Shown here: one piece after another, positions 24,560-33,304 of the stretch
Numbering within the stretch: the first letter of the stretch is position 1
How the letters are laid out: each line of letters starts with the position of its first letter
NCBI GenBank assembly: GCA_016192075.1
Contig: JACPUU010000018.1
Coordinates: 124,001 to 188,000 of the forward strand
Direction: 5' to 3'
Source of the DNA: Bacteroidota bacterium
GTDB lineage: Bacteria > Bacteroidota > Bacteroidia > Flavobacteriales_D > Crocinitomicaceae
DNA: 64,000 bases
Made by a program: the position numbers and the translations under genes
The notes under the pieces: generated by a model
Database searches by the model: none
What the model was told of the DNA's origin: nothing
What the model saw: only the letters and a program-made list of their open reading frames with translations

Positions 24560-24748
24560 GTGTTTTTGTCAGATAAAAGCGGATGACAGCAAAAAAAGGT
24601 GTTTTCAGATGAACCCCATTTCTGGTTGTTTCGAAAAAATAACCCGCACATTTGCTTCCACCTGTTTAACTACTTACATATCAAAAATTAACCCTCCTGC
24701 CTGAAAAAAGAAATTCACAAAACAGGCCATTTTTAGTTTTTATACCTA

Positions 24749-24812
24749 AACCGGTTAATATGCATGCATAGCAATTGAAACGGTAGACCAAGTTGCCTTT
24801 TTTATCGTCAAA
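24749..24812 (+). promoter_or_regulatory. Conserved 64-bp upstream element, copy A (surface-protein operator candidate)
   Basis: It aligns without gaps to 54074-54137, with 44 of 64 positions identical. It contains a perfect 12-bp palindrome TATGCATGCATA (24759-24770), then TAGAC, a T-tract and ATCGTC. It lies upstream of the glycine-rich/SprB surface-protein gene. Symmetry with non-random spacing suggests a dimeric regulator site plus accessory sequence. Confidence 0.6.
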
Positions 24813-24974
24813 CCTAATAAAATAAACGATTTCAGAATGGTTAATAACTTGACCCCTGATTTAAATTGTCGTAACTTCTCACCGAACCAATGCTCATATT
24901 ATCGACTACACTGCTACCCCAACCGATTGAATAAAATACCCTTGCGGATAGTATGAGCTCAAAACCAATTCACT

Positions 24975-27900
24975 ATGAAAACGCTCAGACTTTTAACCGT
25001 TTTTCTGGTGTTATTTCATTCAACCTTGTTTTCACAAATTGGAAAAGACGGCAACGTACTAATTACCAACACCCAGGTTGTAAATGAATACACCGCTTTG
25101 TCACAGGATGCGAATCCGGGTGACATGACACTGACCGTTCTGAATTCAGGATTAAACACCAACGGAAACTTCAGCGGTCCGCTTGCTGCCGGTGACCTCA
25201 TCATGATTATACAGATGCAGGGAGCCAGTATCCAGGGAAATATCAATGACATTACCTGGGGACAAATTCTCAATTACAACAACTGCGGTCTTTTTGAATT
25301 TAAAGAAGTAGCTGCTGTACCCAACGGAACACATGTTGACCTTACCTGCCCGGTTCAAAACACTTATTCACAAAGCGGGCATGTTCAGGTTATCCGCGTT
25401 CCGCGCTACAATACATTAACTGTTGATGGAGGAACAATAACCGCGCTGAACTGGGATGGTACCCGCGGCGGCGTTGTTGCCATTGAAGTAAATGGTTTGA
25501 CTACCCTGATTAACGGCGGTGAAATTGATGTTACCGGCCAGGGATTCAGAGGTGGTTTACTCGACAATTCCAGCAGTTACGCTGCGCTGGGATTTGCCTC
25601 ATCCAGCCAGAATGATGGTGGTGAAAAAGGAGAAAGTATTGCCGGCTTTGGAACAGATTATTCACCCCTGGGCGGTCGTTATGGCCGCGGTGCTCCGGCA
25701 AACGGTGGTGGTGGTGGTAACGCTCACAATGCCGGTGGCGGCGGTGGTGCCAACGCAGGCAGTGAATTGCCCTGGAACGGTTTAGGAAATCCGAATCTTT
25801 CAACCATTGGCTGGGCCAGCGCCTGGGACCTGGAAAGCCCTGGATTCTCAGGAAATCTTTCATCCGGCGGCGGACGCGGCGGGTACACCTTTTCAATGGG
25901 AAATCAAAACGCATTGATGCTTGGACCTTCACAAGGAGCATGGGGCGGTGACGCACGCAGAAATACCGGCGGTGTCGGCGGAAGACCTTTAGATTATACA
26001 ACAGGAAGATTATTTCTCGGTGGTGGTGGCGGTGCCGGCGACGGTAACAACGGAGCCGGTACTAACGGAGCGTCCGGAGGCGGTATGGTTTATCTGATCT
26101 CTTACAACGATGTCGTTGGAAATGGTCAGATTGTCGCTTCCGGGCAAACTGCTCCGGTGACTCCTCCGGCTGGTAATGATGCACCGGGCGGTGGTGGTGG
26201 TGGTGGTACCATTGTAATTAACGCCAGCGGAACCATTTCATCAACCCTTTCTTTAATTGCAAACGGTGGTGACGGTGGTGACCAGTTTATTTTAACCACT
26301 GAAGCAGAAGGACCCGGTGGCGGCGGCGGTGGTGGCTATATCGCTTATTCAGGCGGTACTCCTGTAACCAATGTAACCGGCGGTGGTAACGGTACAACCA
26401 ATTCACTGGGGGTAACTGAATTTACACCAAACGGTGCCACTATGGGCGGAGCCGGAATGATTTCGTTTCCGGTCATTGTTGACTATACCATGGATGTTTT
26501 TGCTCAAAACGATACCGTTTGTATTGGCAATTCAACAACGCTTACCGCAAATGCTGAAAACCCGGCTTACAACAATACCATTCAGTGGTTTGATGCTCCT
26601 TATGGCGGCAACCTGCTGGCCACAGGATCATCTTATACAACTCCCGGTTTGTTTGTAACCACTACTTATTACCTGAAAGTTTGTCCAAGTTTGTCGGTTG
26701 ACAGTGTAACTGTAATTGTTGAAAATAACCCGGTTTTTGCTGTGGTAACAGACTCTACAAGCTGCTTTAACGGTACTGACGGATCAGCACAAACCAACTC
26801 ATTCGGGTCATACTTATATGCCTGGAGCAACGGCCAAACCGGGTTAATTGCAACCGGGTTATCTGCCGGCAATTATTCCGTAATAGCATCTACCGCTTCA
26901 GGATGTACAACCACCCAGAATTTTACCATTGCGCAGCCAAACCCAATGGCAATTAATTTCAGCGGAACACCTGCCCTTTGTTTTAATGATCCAAGCGGAA
27001 CGCTTACCGCAGCTGCCTCAGGCGGCACAGGTTCATACGCTTACAATTGGGTTTCACCAGCCGCTTTTGGGCCAACAATCACCAATGTTCCAAACGGCAA
27101 TTACACCGTTAATGTGTATGATGCAAACGGTTGTTTTGCTACCGCAAATGGTTCTGTTACAAGTCCGCTCCCGCTCATTCCTTCAGTAGTTTCACTCAAC
27201 AACGTAAATTGTAACGGTGGAGCAGACGGAAATGTGCAGGTTGGTATTACCGGAGGTACTGCCCCTTATGCGATTGACTGGTTAACACTAACCAACGACT
27301 CTACATTTATGGACAACCTCTCAGCCGGAAATTATGTGGCTGAAATTACAGATGATCATAATTGTACGGCAAGTGTGGTAGCTACGATTTCAGAACCCGG
27401 ACCTTTCACCGCTGACCTGGTTATTATTCAAAACGAAACCTGTTCAGACGGAAATGGACTTGCCGTAACTTCTACAAGCGGCGGTATTGGTACCTTAACC
27501 TTTACCTGGACACCCAATGTATCTACAACCAATGTAGCCATGAATCTCAGCGCCGGACCAATCCAGGTTATCGTGCAGGATGAAAACGGATGTATTGTTA
27601 ATGACGCTGAAACCATTGTAAATTTTGCAACCGGAACAGTTAACCTGGCATCATTGAGCCCTGTCACCTGCGAAAACGGAGCAAACGGAAGTGCAACGGT
27701 GAGTATGACAGGTGGTACTGCACCATTCAACTATAACTGGTCATGCACCTGCCCGAACAGTGACACCGCTAACGGCCTCACTGCAGGCAACTACTCAGTC
27801 ACTGTAACCGATTATTACGGCTGCGTTGATTCAATGGCGGTTGTAATTGATGAATTACCTGCACTGGTGGTAAGTACAACAACGGTAAATGAGCCGCTCT

Positions 27901-29591
27901 GTTATGGAAACAGCGATGGTTCAGCAGAGGTTCAGGCAAATGGCGGAACAGGCCCTTATTTTTTCTCCTGGAATACTATGCCTGCACAATTTAACGCCCT
28001 TGCAACAAACCTTGGTGCCGGCAATTACGCCGTCATTGTTACCGACGCCAACAACTGCCAGGACACCTTGGTTATAACCGTGAATCAGCCAACCCAATTG
28101 AACGTAGATGCCACCGTACTCAGCAACATTATTTGTTTTGGTGATAGCGCCGGTGTTGCAGAAGCAACTGTAAACGGAGGTACACAGCCCTACACCTATG
28201 CCTGGGATAATGGTACAACCAATGATACCATTTCAAACCTGCCGTCAGGCCATTACTATGTCAACGTCACAGACCTCAATGGTTGTACGCAAATGGATAC
28301 CATTGAAATTCTGGAATACCAGAATGTTACCGCAGAGCTGATTGCTGATCCGGTATTTTGCCCGGGTGACCTCGTAACCTTTTACGTTTTGACAAACGGA
28401 ATGAATAACCTGTATGACTACAACTGGTTTGTAAATGGTAACCTTCAGTCTACCCAAAATACTTACACCATACCTGTTTATGCTACTGCTGAAATAAGTT
28501 TTGAGCTGGTGCATGCAGACAATTGCCCAACCCTGGCAGACTCTGTAACCGTGAGCCCTATTCAACTTGATCAGGCCATATTGGATGCCACCGGAACACA
28601 GGATACCATTTGTTTAGGTACTGGCGGTTTGGTGCAGGCATTGATTACAGACTGGGCCTACATTACTGCTGTTACCTGGCCTTCACTTAACATTACCGGA
28701 ACCGGACCACACCTGGTAAAACCAATGGACAACAACACCTACTATGTGGTAACGGTAGAAAACATGTGTCATCAAATGATCCAGGACTCAGTTAAACTGA
28801 ATGTGTTTATGCCGCCTATGGCCAACATGTATGCGTTTGATACTGAAGGATGCGATGAGGTGAATGCCACATTTGGTTTTGATTATGAAGCCTATGATTA
28901 TACACTGACAGATGCAAACTGGAACCTCTTTTTTGACCATTACAACGGCCTTGCACCGGTAGTACATTTTGAATATTCAGCTGACCTGCTGGCGCAGCTT
29001 GAACTAACCTTTTCCAACGGCTGTACTTTCCATTATTCAGACACAATCCGCATTGATGTATTTCCAAGTCCTGAAGCCAATTTCTACTGGAATCCCGATC
29101 CGGCACTTCAAAATGAATTGACTGAATTTGTAGATATTTCACACGGTAACCCAATTGCGTGGGAATGGTACACTGAAAACCAGTTTTTCTCAACCGAAGA
29201 ACGGCCAACATGGGTTTACAATGAACAGGGTAATTTCGTAGTTACACAGATTATTACCAATGAGTTTGGATGCACTGATACCTCAACCCAGGTAGTTGAA
29301 GTCATTGGAGATTTCCTGGTATTTGTCCCTAATGCATTTACCCCGGACGGCAACGATAAAAACAATGTTTTTAAACCCGTTTTTCAAAATGTAAAATCAG
29401 ACAATTATGAATTTCTGATCTTCAACCGCTGGGGTGAAAAAATCTTTGAAGCACACAATCTTGATGCCGAATGGGATGGTAACTATGGCGGTGACCTGGT
29501 TCCCGATGACGTATATGTCTGGGTAATCCGTGTTACCGATAACCGCGACCTGAAACACGAATACACCGGTCACGTTGCACTGCTTAAATAA
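24975..29591 (+). CDS. Large T9SS type B surface protein, glycine-rich with SprB repeats
   Basis: 1,538 residues. A signal peptide (MKTLRLLTVFLVLFHSTLFS) is followed by a beta region and a glycine-rich stretch (about residues 230-500) with several runs of five or more Gly. Then comes an Ig-like domain (DTVCIGNSTTLTA, about 510-580) and seven SprB repeats (about 590-1115). Further Ig/PKD-like domains follow (EWYTENQFFSTEERPTW near 1395). The end is the gliding-motility-associated C-terminal domain (FVPNAFTPDGND, FNRWGEKIFE, EWDGNYGGDLVPDDVYVW), the type B T9SS sorting signal. The protein should be exported across the outer membrane and act in adhesion or gliding. The upstream region carries conserved element A; a terminator follows. 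Confidence 0.93.
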   Translation: MKTLRLLTVFLVLFHSTLFSQIGKDGNVLITNTQVVNEYTALSQDANPGDMTLTVLNSGLNTNGNFSGPLAAGDLIMIIQMQGASIQGNINDITWGQILNYNNCGLFEFKEVAAVPNGTHVDLTCPVQNTYSQSGHVQVIRVPRYNTLTVDGGTITALNWDGTRGGVVAIEVNGLTTLINGGEIDVTGQGFRGGLLDNSSSYAALGFASSSQNDGGEKGESIAGFGTDYSPLGGRYGRGAPANGGGGGNAHNAGGGGGANAGSELPWNGLGNPNLSTIGWASAWDLESPGFSGNLSSGGGRGGYTFSMGNQNALMLGPSQGAWGGDARRNTGGVGGRPLDYTTGRLFLGGGGGAGDGNNGAGTNGASGGGMVYLISYNDVVGNGQIVASGQTAPVTPPAGNDAPGGGGGGGTIVINASGTISSTLSLIANGGDGGDQFILTTEAEGPGGGGGGGYIAYSGGTPVTNVTGGGNGTTNSLGVTEFTPNGATMGGAGMISFPVIVDYTMDVFAQNDTVCIGNSTTLTANAENPAYNNTIQWFDAPYGGNLLATGSSYTTPGLFVTTTYYLKVCPSLSVDSVTVIVENNPVFAVVTDSTSCFNGTDGSAQTNSFGSYLYAWSNGQTGLIATGLSAGNYSVIASTASGCTTTQNFTIAQPNPMAINFSGTPALCFNDPSGTLTAAASGGTGSYAYNWVSPAAFGPTITNVPNGNYTVNVYDANGCFATANGSVTSPLPLIPSVVSLNNVNCNGGADGNVQVGITGGTAPYAIDWLTLTNDSTFMDNLSAGNYVAEITDDHNCTASVVATISEPGPFTADLVIIQNETCSDGNGLAVTSTSGGIGTLTFTWTPNVSTTNVAMNLSAGPIQVIVQDENGCIVNDAETIVNFATGTVNLASLSPVTCENGANGSATVSMTGGTAPFNYNWSCTCPNSDTANGLTAGNYSVTVTDYYGCVDSMAVVIDELPALVVSTTTVNEPLCYGNSDGSAEVQANGGTGPYFFSWNTMPAQFNALATNLGAGNYAVIVTDANNCQDTLVITVNQPTQLNVDATVLSNIICFGDSAGVAEATVNGGTQPYTYAWDNGTTNDTISNLPSGHYYVNVTDLNGCTQMDTIEILEYQNVTAELIADPVFCPGDLVTFYVLTNGMNNLYDYNWFVNGNLQSTQNTYTIPVYATAEISFELVHADNCPTLADSVTVSPIQLDQAILDATGTQDTICLGTGGLVQALITDWAYITAVTWPSLNITGTGPHLVKPMDNNTYYVVTVENMCHQMIQDSVKLNVFMPPMANMYAFDTEGCDEVNATFGFDYEAYDYTLTDANWNLFFDHYNGLAPVVHFEYSADLLAQLELTFSNGCTFHYSDTIRIDVFPSPEANFYWNPDPALQNELTEFVDISHGNPIAWEWYTENQFFSTEERPTWVYNEQGNFVVTQIITNEFGCTDTSTQVVEVIGDFLVFVPNAFTPDGNDKNNVFKPVFQNVKSDNYEFLIFNRWGEKIFEAHNLDAEWDGNYGGDLVPDDVYVWVIRVTDNRDLKHEYTGHVALLK

Positions 29592-29637
29592 CTTGCATAC
29601 ACAGCTTTTTTTACACGAACAAATAACCCAAACTCAA

Positions 29638-29670
29638 AGTCCCGGTCAGGTATGACCGGGGCTTTTTTTA
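29638..29670 (+). terminator. Rho-independent terminator
   Basis: The core stem CCCGGTCA / TGACCGGG, extended outward with one G-T pair, has a 4-nt loop and is followed by a T-run. It lies 46 bases after the surface-protein stop. Confidence 0.88.
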
Positions 29671-29716
29671 ACACATTACGGCATAGTACTTAACCGAAAA
29701 TCTGTAGTTTTAATCT

Positions 29717-31198
29717 ATGAAAAACCTGTTCGTATACAGTGCGCTGGTATTTGTTACCTGGGCCTGTAATTCAACCGCTGAAAACCATACCGGTCCTGAT
29801 GCCCTTTCAGAAAATCAACAGGCCAGTCAGGCTGACACGGTATTGATTTGCCAGGCAACCACAGATGGCGTGGACGACCAGTTTTATGTTTTTTCTGAAC
29901 AAGAACAAAGCATGACCGATTCCATTACAGAAGTACACATTGTACCGTTGATTTCAGATGCAGAAAATCTGGATTCTTCTACAATCTGTGATTTTATGTT
30001 TGGAATTGTATCAACTGATTTTGCATTGTATTATGATATGTTTGCGGATTTTGACGGAACAATCAGTGTATTTTACGACGCCAGCCGCACCAGGCTGGTT
30101 AGCCGGTTTCAGCTGGTTAACCGGCAGCCAAACGGACCTGTAAATGTTTTTTTGCCGGACGGTGAACGGGTCATCTCGCGCGTTTACAAAAATGGTACCT
30201 GCACTGCTTCATTACTTGATTTGTATGCCATTGACTGGACTTTTAACCCTTCTGAATCAGCCCTGGAAATAGAAAAATTTTCAGCCTACAAAAAAACAGA
30301 TGCAGCCGGAAATACAACCATCGAACTGGGTGAAAGTATGCATCCGAATTCGGGTGAATTTAAAAACGACCTGTATGAATTGATTCAAAAACCGGTTTTT
30401 GAAAATCCGTTTACCCTTAATGGACAAGCCTTTACCGGCACCATTCTGGGATATTACCCGCCAAACCCGTTATTGCCCCAGCTGTATTTTGAACTCCCTT
30501 TTAATGCCGGAAAACTCAATGATACGGTGCGTCTCTACAACTACTGGGGCGAACTGGAACTGGAAGAGCGGTTTGAAAACGGGGTTTTAACGGAGACCAT
30601 TTACGAAATGGAATATTCTGAAACAGAAGGGATGGCCAAGCCGGTCATTTACCTGTACCCTGAGTCAGACGCGCTGGTAAACGTAAAACTTAGCCTCAAG
30701 GGTAAAATGACCCACAGTTATCCCACCTACCCGGCTGAAGGTTGGAATGTAAAAGCAACGCAGAACGGAACGCTTTACGATGAAGGTGGAAAAGAATATT
30801 ATGCCCTTTTCTGGGAAGGTGTTTCGCAAACCCCGTTTACCTATTCTGAAGGATTTGTGGTAAAGGGGAATGAAACTGCCCTTTTTCTTGAAAATGCACT
30901 TGATGTGATAGGGCTTACCCGACGTGAAGCCAACGAATTTATTATGTATTGGCTACCGCAAATGGAAAACAACCCGTACAACCTGATTCATTTCTCAACC
31001 GCCGAATATGCTGACATGGCTGAATTAACCGTTACGCCCAAACCAGAATCACTGCTCCGGGTTATGATGGTATGGTCTCCCCTTGAAAAACCGGTTGAAA
31101 TTCCACAACAAAACCTCTACGACCTGCATGTTGAACGCATGGGATTTACCGTTGTGGAATGGGGCGGAAAAAGACAGGAATTTTACCAGGAGTTTTAG
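29717..31198 (+). CDS. Lipoprotein with KPVIYLYP-type domain
   Basis: 493 residues. It starts with a lipoprotein signal whose acylated cysteine is residue 17 (VTWAC). The first ~300 residues are beta-rich and unrecognised. The C-terminal ~180 residues contain MAKPVIYLYPES, then YPTYPAEGWNVKA, YYALFWEG, and ANEFIMYWLPQM. I recognise these as a widespread bacterial domain of unknown function that often occurs in secreted or lipid-anchored proteins. No catalytic motif is obvious. It lies between two T9SS cargo genes but has no sorting domain itself. A near-match -7 element (TAGTTTTA) overlaps the bases just before the start. Confidence 0.85.
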   Translation: MKNLFVYSALVFVTWACNSTAENHTGPDALSENQQASQADTVLICQATTDGVDDQFYVFSEQEQSMTDSITEVHIVPLISDAENLDSSTICDFMFGIVSTDFALYYDMFADFDGTISVFYDASRTRLVSRFQLVNRQPNGPVNVFLPDGERVISRVYKNGTCTASLLDLYAIDWTFNPSESALEIEKFSAYKKTDAAGNTTIELGESMHPNSGEFKNDLYELIQKPVFENPFTLNGQAFTGTILGYYPPNPLLPQLYFELPFNAGKLNDTVRLYNYWGELELEERFENGVLTETIYEMEYSETEGMAKPVIYLYPESDALVNVKLSLKGKMTHSYPTYPAEGWNVKATQNGTLYDEGGKEYYALFWEGVSQTPFTYSEGFVVKGNETALFLENALDVIGLTRREANEFIMYWLPQMENNPYNLIHFSTAEYADMAELTVTPKPESLLRVMMVWSPLEKPVEIPQQNLYDLHVERMGFTVVEWGGKRQEFYQEF

Positions 31199-31429
31199 TA
31201 TCAGACCAAATACGTCGTTGAAAAAAGAACACGCCTGCCTGTTCCCCCCACAGACAGGGATTACAGATTCTGACACTTGCCTTTTCTGAATACAGGCAGG
31301 GCTTTTCACAAATCAGCTTTATTCTGAATTCATGCCGTGGAAATGAAAAACACCTGGAGCACATGCAAAAGAAATACGATTTTTGACGCTCACTCTCCAG
31401 CCCGCATAGCCAATCTCAACGCACCCAGG
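31199..31429. other. Convergent gap with inverted repeat
   Basis: 231 bp between two convergent genes. CCTGCCTGT (31234-31242) pairs with ACAGGCAGG (31292-31300), and ACAGACAGGG (31251-31259) can compete for pairing with the first arm. The second arm is followed by GCTTTTC. This may be a weak bidirectional termination region. I see no gene. Confidence 0.4.
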
Positions 31430-33058
31430 CTAATTGGTTTTTAGTATTTTTTTCACCTGCTGCCCGCTGCGGACAATGTAAATTCCGGCAGGTACGGTAG
31501 TCATATCGAGAATTGCCATACCAGAAACAGACTGGTAAAAAACAACACGACCAGAGAGGTCCGTAATTTCTACCTGGTGTACCTGATCATCTGCAAATTC
31601 TACTACCAGTCTATCCACAAACGGCAACGGGTAAGTATCAAAAGAGGCCGTGCCGTTTTCTGGTAGTGCAGCCGTTGATTCAACTGTTATTTTCCACAGA
31701 TCATTTAACAGTCCCAGGGTACCATTTTTATCATAGCCGTTTCCGCCAAAGAGCCAGAAATTTCCGGCAGAATCAGTCCAGCAAACACTCATTCTGCGCG
31801 AACCGGGAATGTTTGTTTCAGCTGCTATTCCGGCAGTGCCATACACCCCTGCCTGGTCGGGCATATCAGATCCGCCAACCCAGGTCCATTCATTGACAGC
31901 AATGTTGTATTTCCACAGATCATTGATTCGTCCAAAAGAGGCGCCCCCGGTGAAACCGGTATGCCCCCAGGCGCTGAACAGCCACAATTCACCGGTGCTG
32001 CTTTTCCAGGATACGCTCATCTGGCGTGCACCCGGATTGTTGGATGGTGAGCTAACGTTTTGGGTTCCATAAGCAGCTACCTGATTGGTTGTATTGGAGC
32101 CTGAAATCCATACCCACTCATTTAGTGAAAGGTCATATTTCCAGAGATCATTCAGGTAATTATGCGTGCCGGTTTCGGGGAATCCATATCCTCCGTAAAC
32201 CCAGAAATTACCGGTATTATCAAGCCACGCAGCACTGGCCTGACGCGCTCCCGGGCAATTTGAACCAGAGCTTGTGCCCATAATTCCATACACGCCATTC
32301 TGATCCGGCAAATCTGATCCGGAAATCCAGGTCCACTGACCACTCGTTAAATCATATTTCCAAAGATCATTATAGCGCTCCTGTGCGGTTGAAAATCCCT
32401 GCCCGCCAAAAAGCCAGAGTGTATTGGTAGTATACCAGGCATTGCCACCATAACGGGAGCCCGGAACATTGGATGCAGACGAAATGCCTTGTGTGCCATA
32501 ATTACCCGGTTGCCCAATTACAGAACTCCCCGAAACCCAGGTCCACTGACCAGTGGCAAGATCATATTTCCACAAATCATTCAGGTAATCCAGAGGGCCG
32601 GCTATTGCATAACCGTATCCGCCAAAAAGCCAGAGATTACCAGTCCCGTCAACCCAGGTACAGGCATTTTGCCTGGCTCCCGGATAATTTCCGGCGCCGG
32701 CAACTCCAAGGCTGCCATAAACGCCATGTTCATTCAGCGTTGTGCTACCCGAAATCCAGGTCCACTGTGCCGTTACCGGATCAAATTTCCAGAGGTCACT
32801 CAGGTATCCCTGAGCACCGGTTGTGGTATATCCGTGACCGCCAAAAAGCCACAAGTTGTTATCACTATCTGTCCAGGACATGCTGTTTTCCCTGGCACCT
32901 GGTATGTTTGTACCGGAGGCAATTCCCTGTACACCGTATGTTCCCTCCTGATCGGTTGTATCACTTCCGTTTACCCACATAATCAAAGGTGCCTGCGCAA
33001 AGTCAGAAACCGGGAAAATAAACAGAAGAAGCGGGAAAAAAATGTAGTTCTTTTTCAT
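31430..33058 (-). CDS. Six-kelch-repeat T9SS-exported protein
   Basis: 542 residues. A signal peptide (MKKNYIFFPLLLFIFPVSDF, cleaved after FAQA) is followed by six repeats of ~70 residues. Each repeat has a [QH]-x-G-x-Y-G turn, N-x-P-G-[AS]-R, a W-x-D strand, W-L-F-G-G-x-G and a Y-L-N-D-L-W-K-Y-D then W-T-W closing block. Six kelch units should form one closed beta-propeller, probably a glycan- or protein-binding module. The last ~80 residues are a type A T9SS sorting domain (FDTYPLPFVDRLVVEF ... AGIYIVRS); its YPNP motif is changed to YPLP. The mature protein would be surface-bound or released. Confidence 0.92.
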   Translation of the reverse strand: MKKNYIFFPLLLFIFPVSDFAQAPLIMWVNGSDTTDQEGTYGVQGIASGTNIPGARENSMSWTDSDNNLWLFGGHGYTTTGAQGYLSDLWKFDPVTAQWTWISGSTTLNEHGVYGSLGVAGAGNYPGARQNACTWVDGTGNLWLFGGYGYAIAGPLDYLNDLWKYDLATGQWTWVSGSSVIGQPGNYGTQGISSASNVPGSRYGGNAWYTTNTLWLFGGQGFSTAQERYNDLWKYDLTSGQWTWISGSDLPDQNGVYGIMGTSSGSNCPGARQASAAWLDNTGNFWVYGGYGFPETGTHNYLNDLWKYDLSLNEWVWISGSNTTNQVAAYGTQNVSSPSNNPGARQMSVSWKSSTGELWLFSAWGHTGFTGGASFGRINDLWKYNIAVNEWTWVGGSDMPDQAGVYGTAGIAAETNIPGSRRMSVCWTDSAGNFWLFGGNGYDKNGTLGLLNDLWKITVESTAALPENGTASFDTYPLPFVDRLVVEFADDQVHQVEITDLSGRVVFYQSVSGMAILDMTTVPAGIYIVRSGQQVKKILKTN

Positions 33059-33304
33059 AGCAGTTGTTTGTTCAACGTTGGTTTTGACCTTAAAAAAAGG
33101 TATAGGTTTAACCAGCCAGGTACTGAAAAGTCATTACTAATAAATCGGGGACCCCCCATATTTTCATGTACCGTTTTTCACATACGGGGTCCGATAATAC
33201 ACACAACGGCCTTCTGAATTGACTCGAACAGATTCCTGTCGGGATTTCTGCCTGCACTGCATTCCGGCTGACAAGGATGACGTTATTGTGTTTTTGTTCG
33301 TCCG
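33059..33304. other. Intergenic gap
   Basis: 246 bp upstream of the kelch gene and downstream of the SpoIIE-phosphatase gene. It holds a likely promoter for the kelch gene (TACCTTTT near-match on the minus strand around 33090) and nothing else I can name. Short open frames through it look random. Confidence 0.5.

Larger units (their letters stand above)
24521..24974. other. 454-bp divergent regulatory region
   Basis: It separates metK from the 1,538-residue surface-protein gene. It holds the metK -7 element at its left and, 163 bases before the surface-protein ATG, a 64-bp conserved element with a palindrome. I see no small gene. The surface-protein gene has no exact TAnnTTTG in this region, so its promoter may need an activator. 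Confidence 0.7.
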
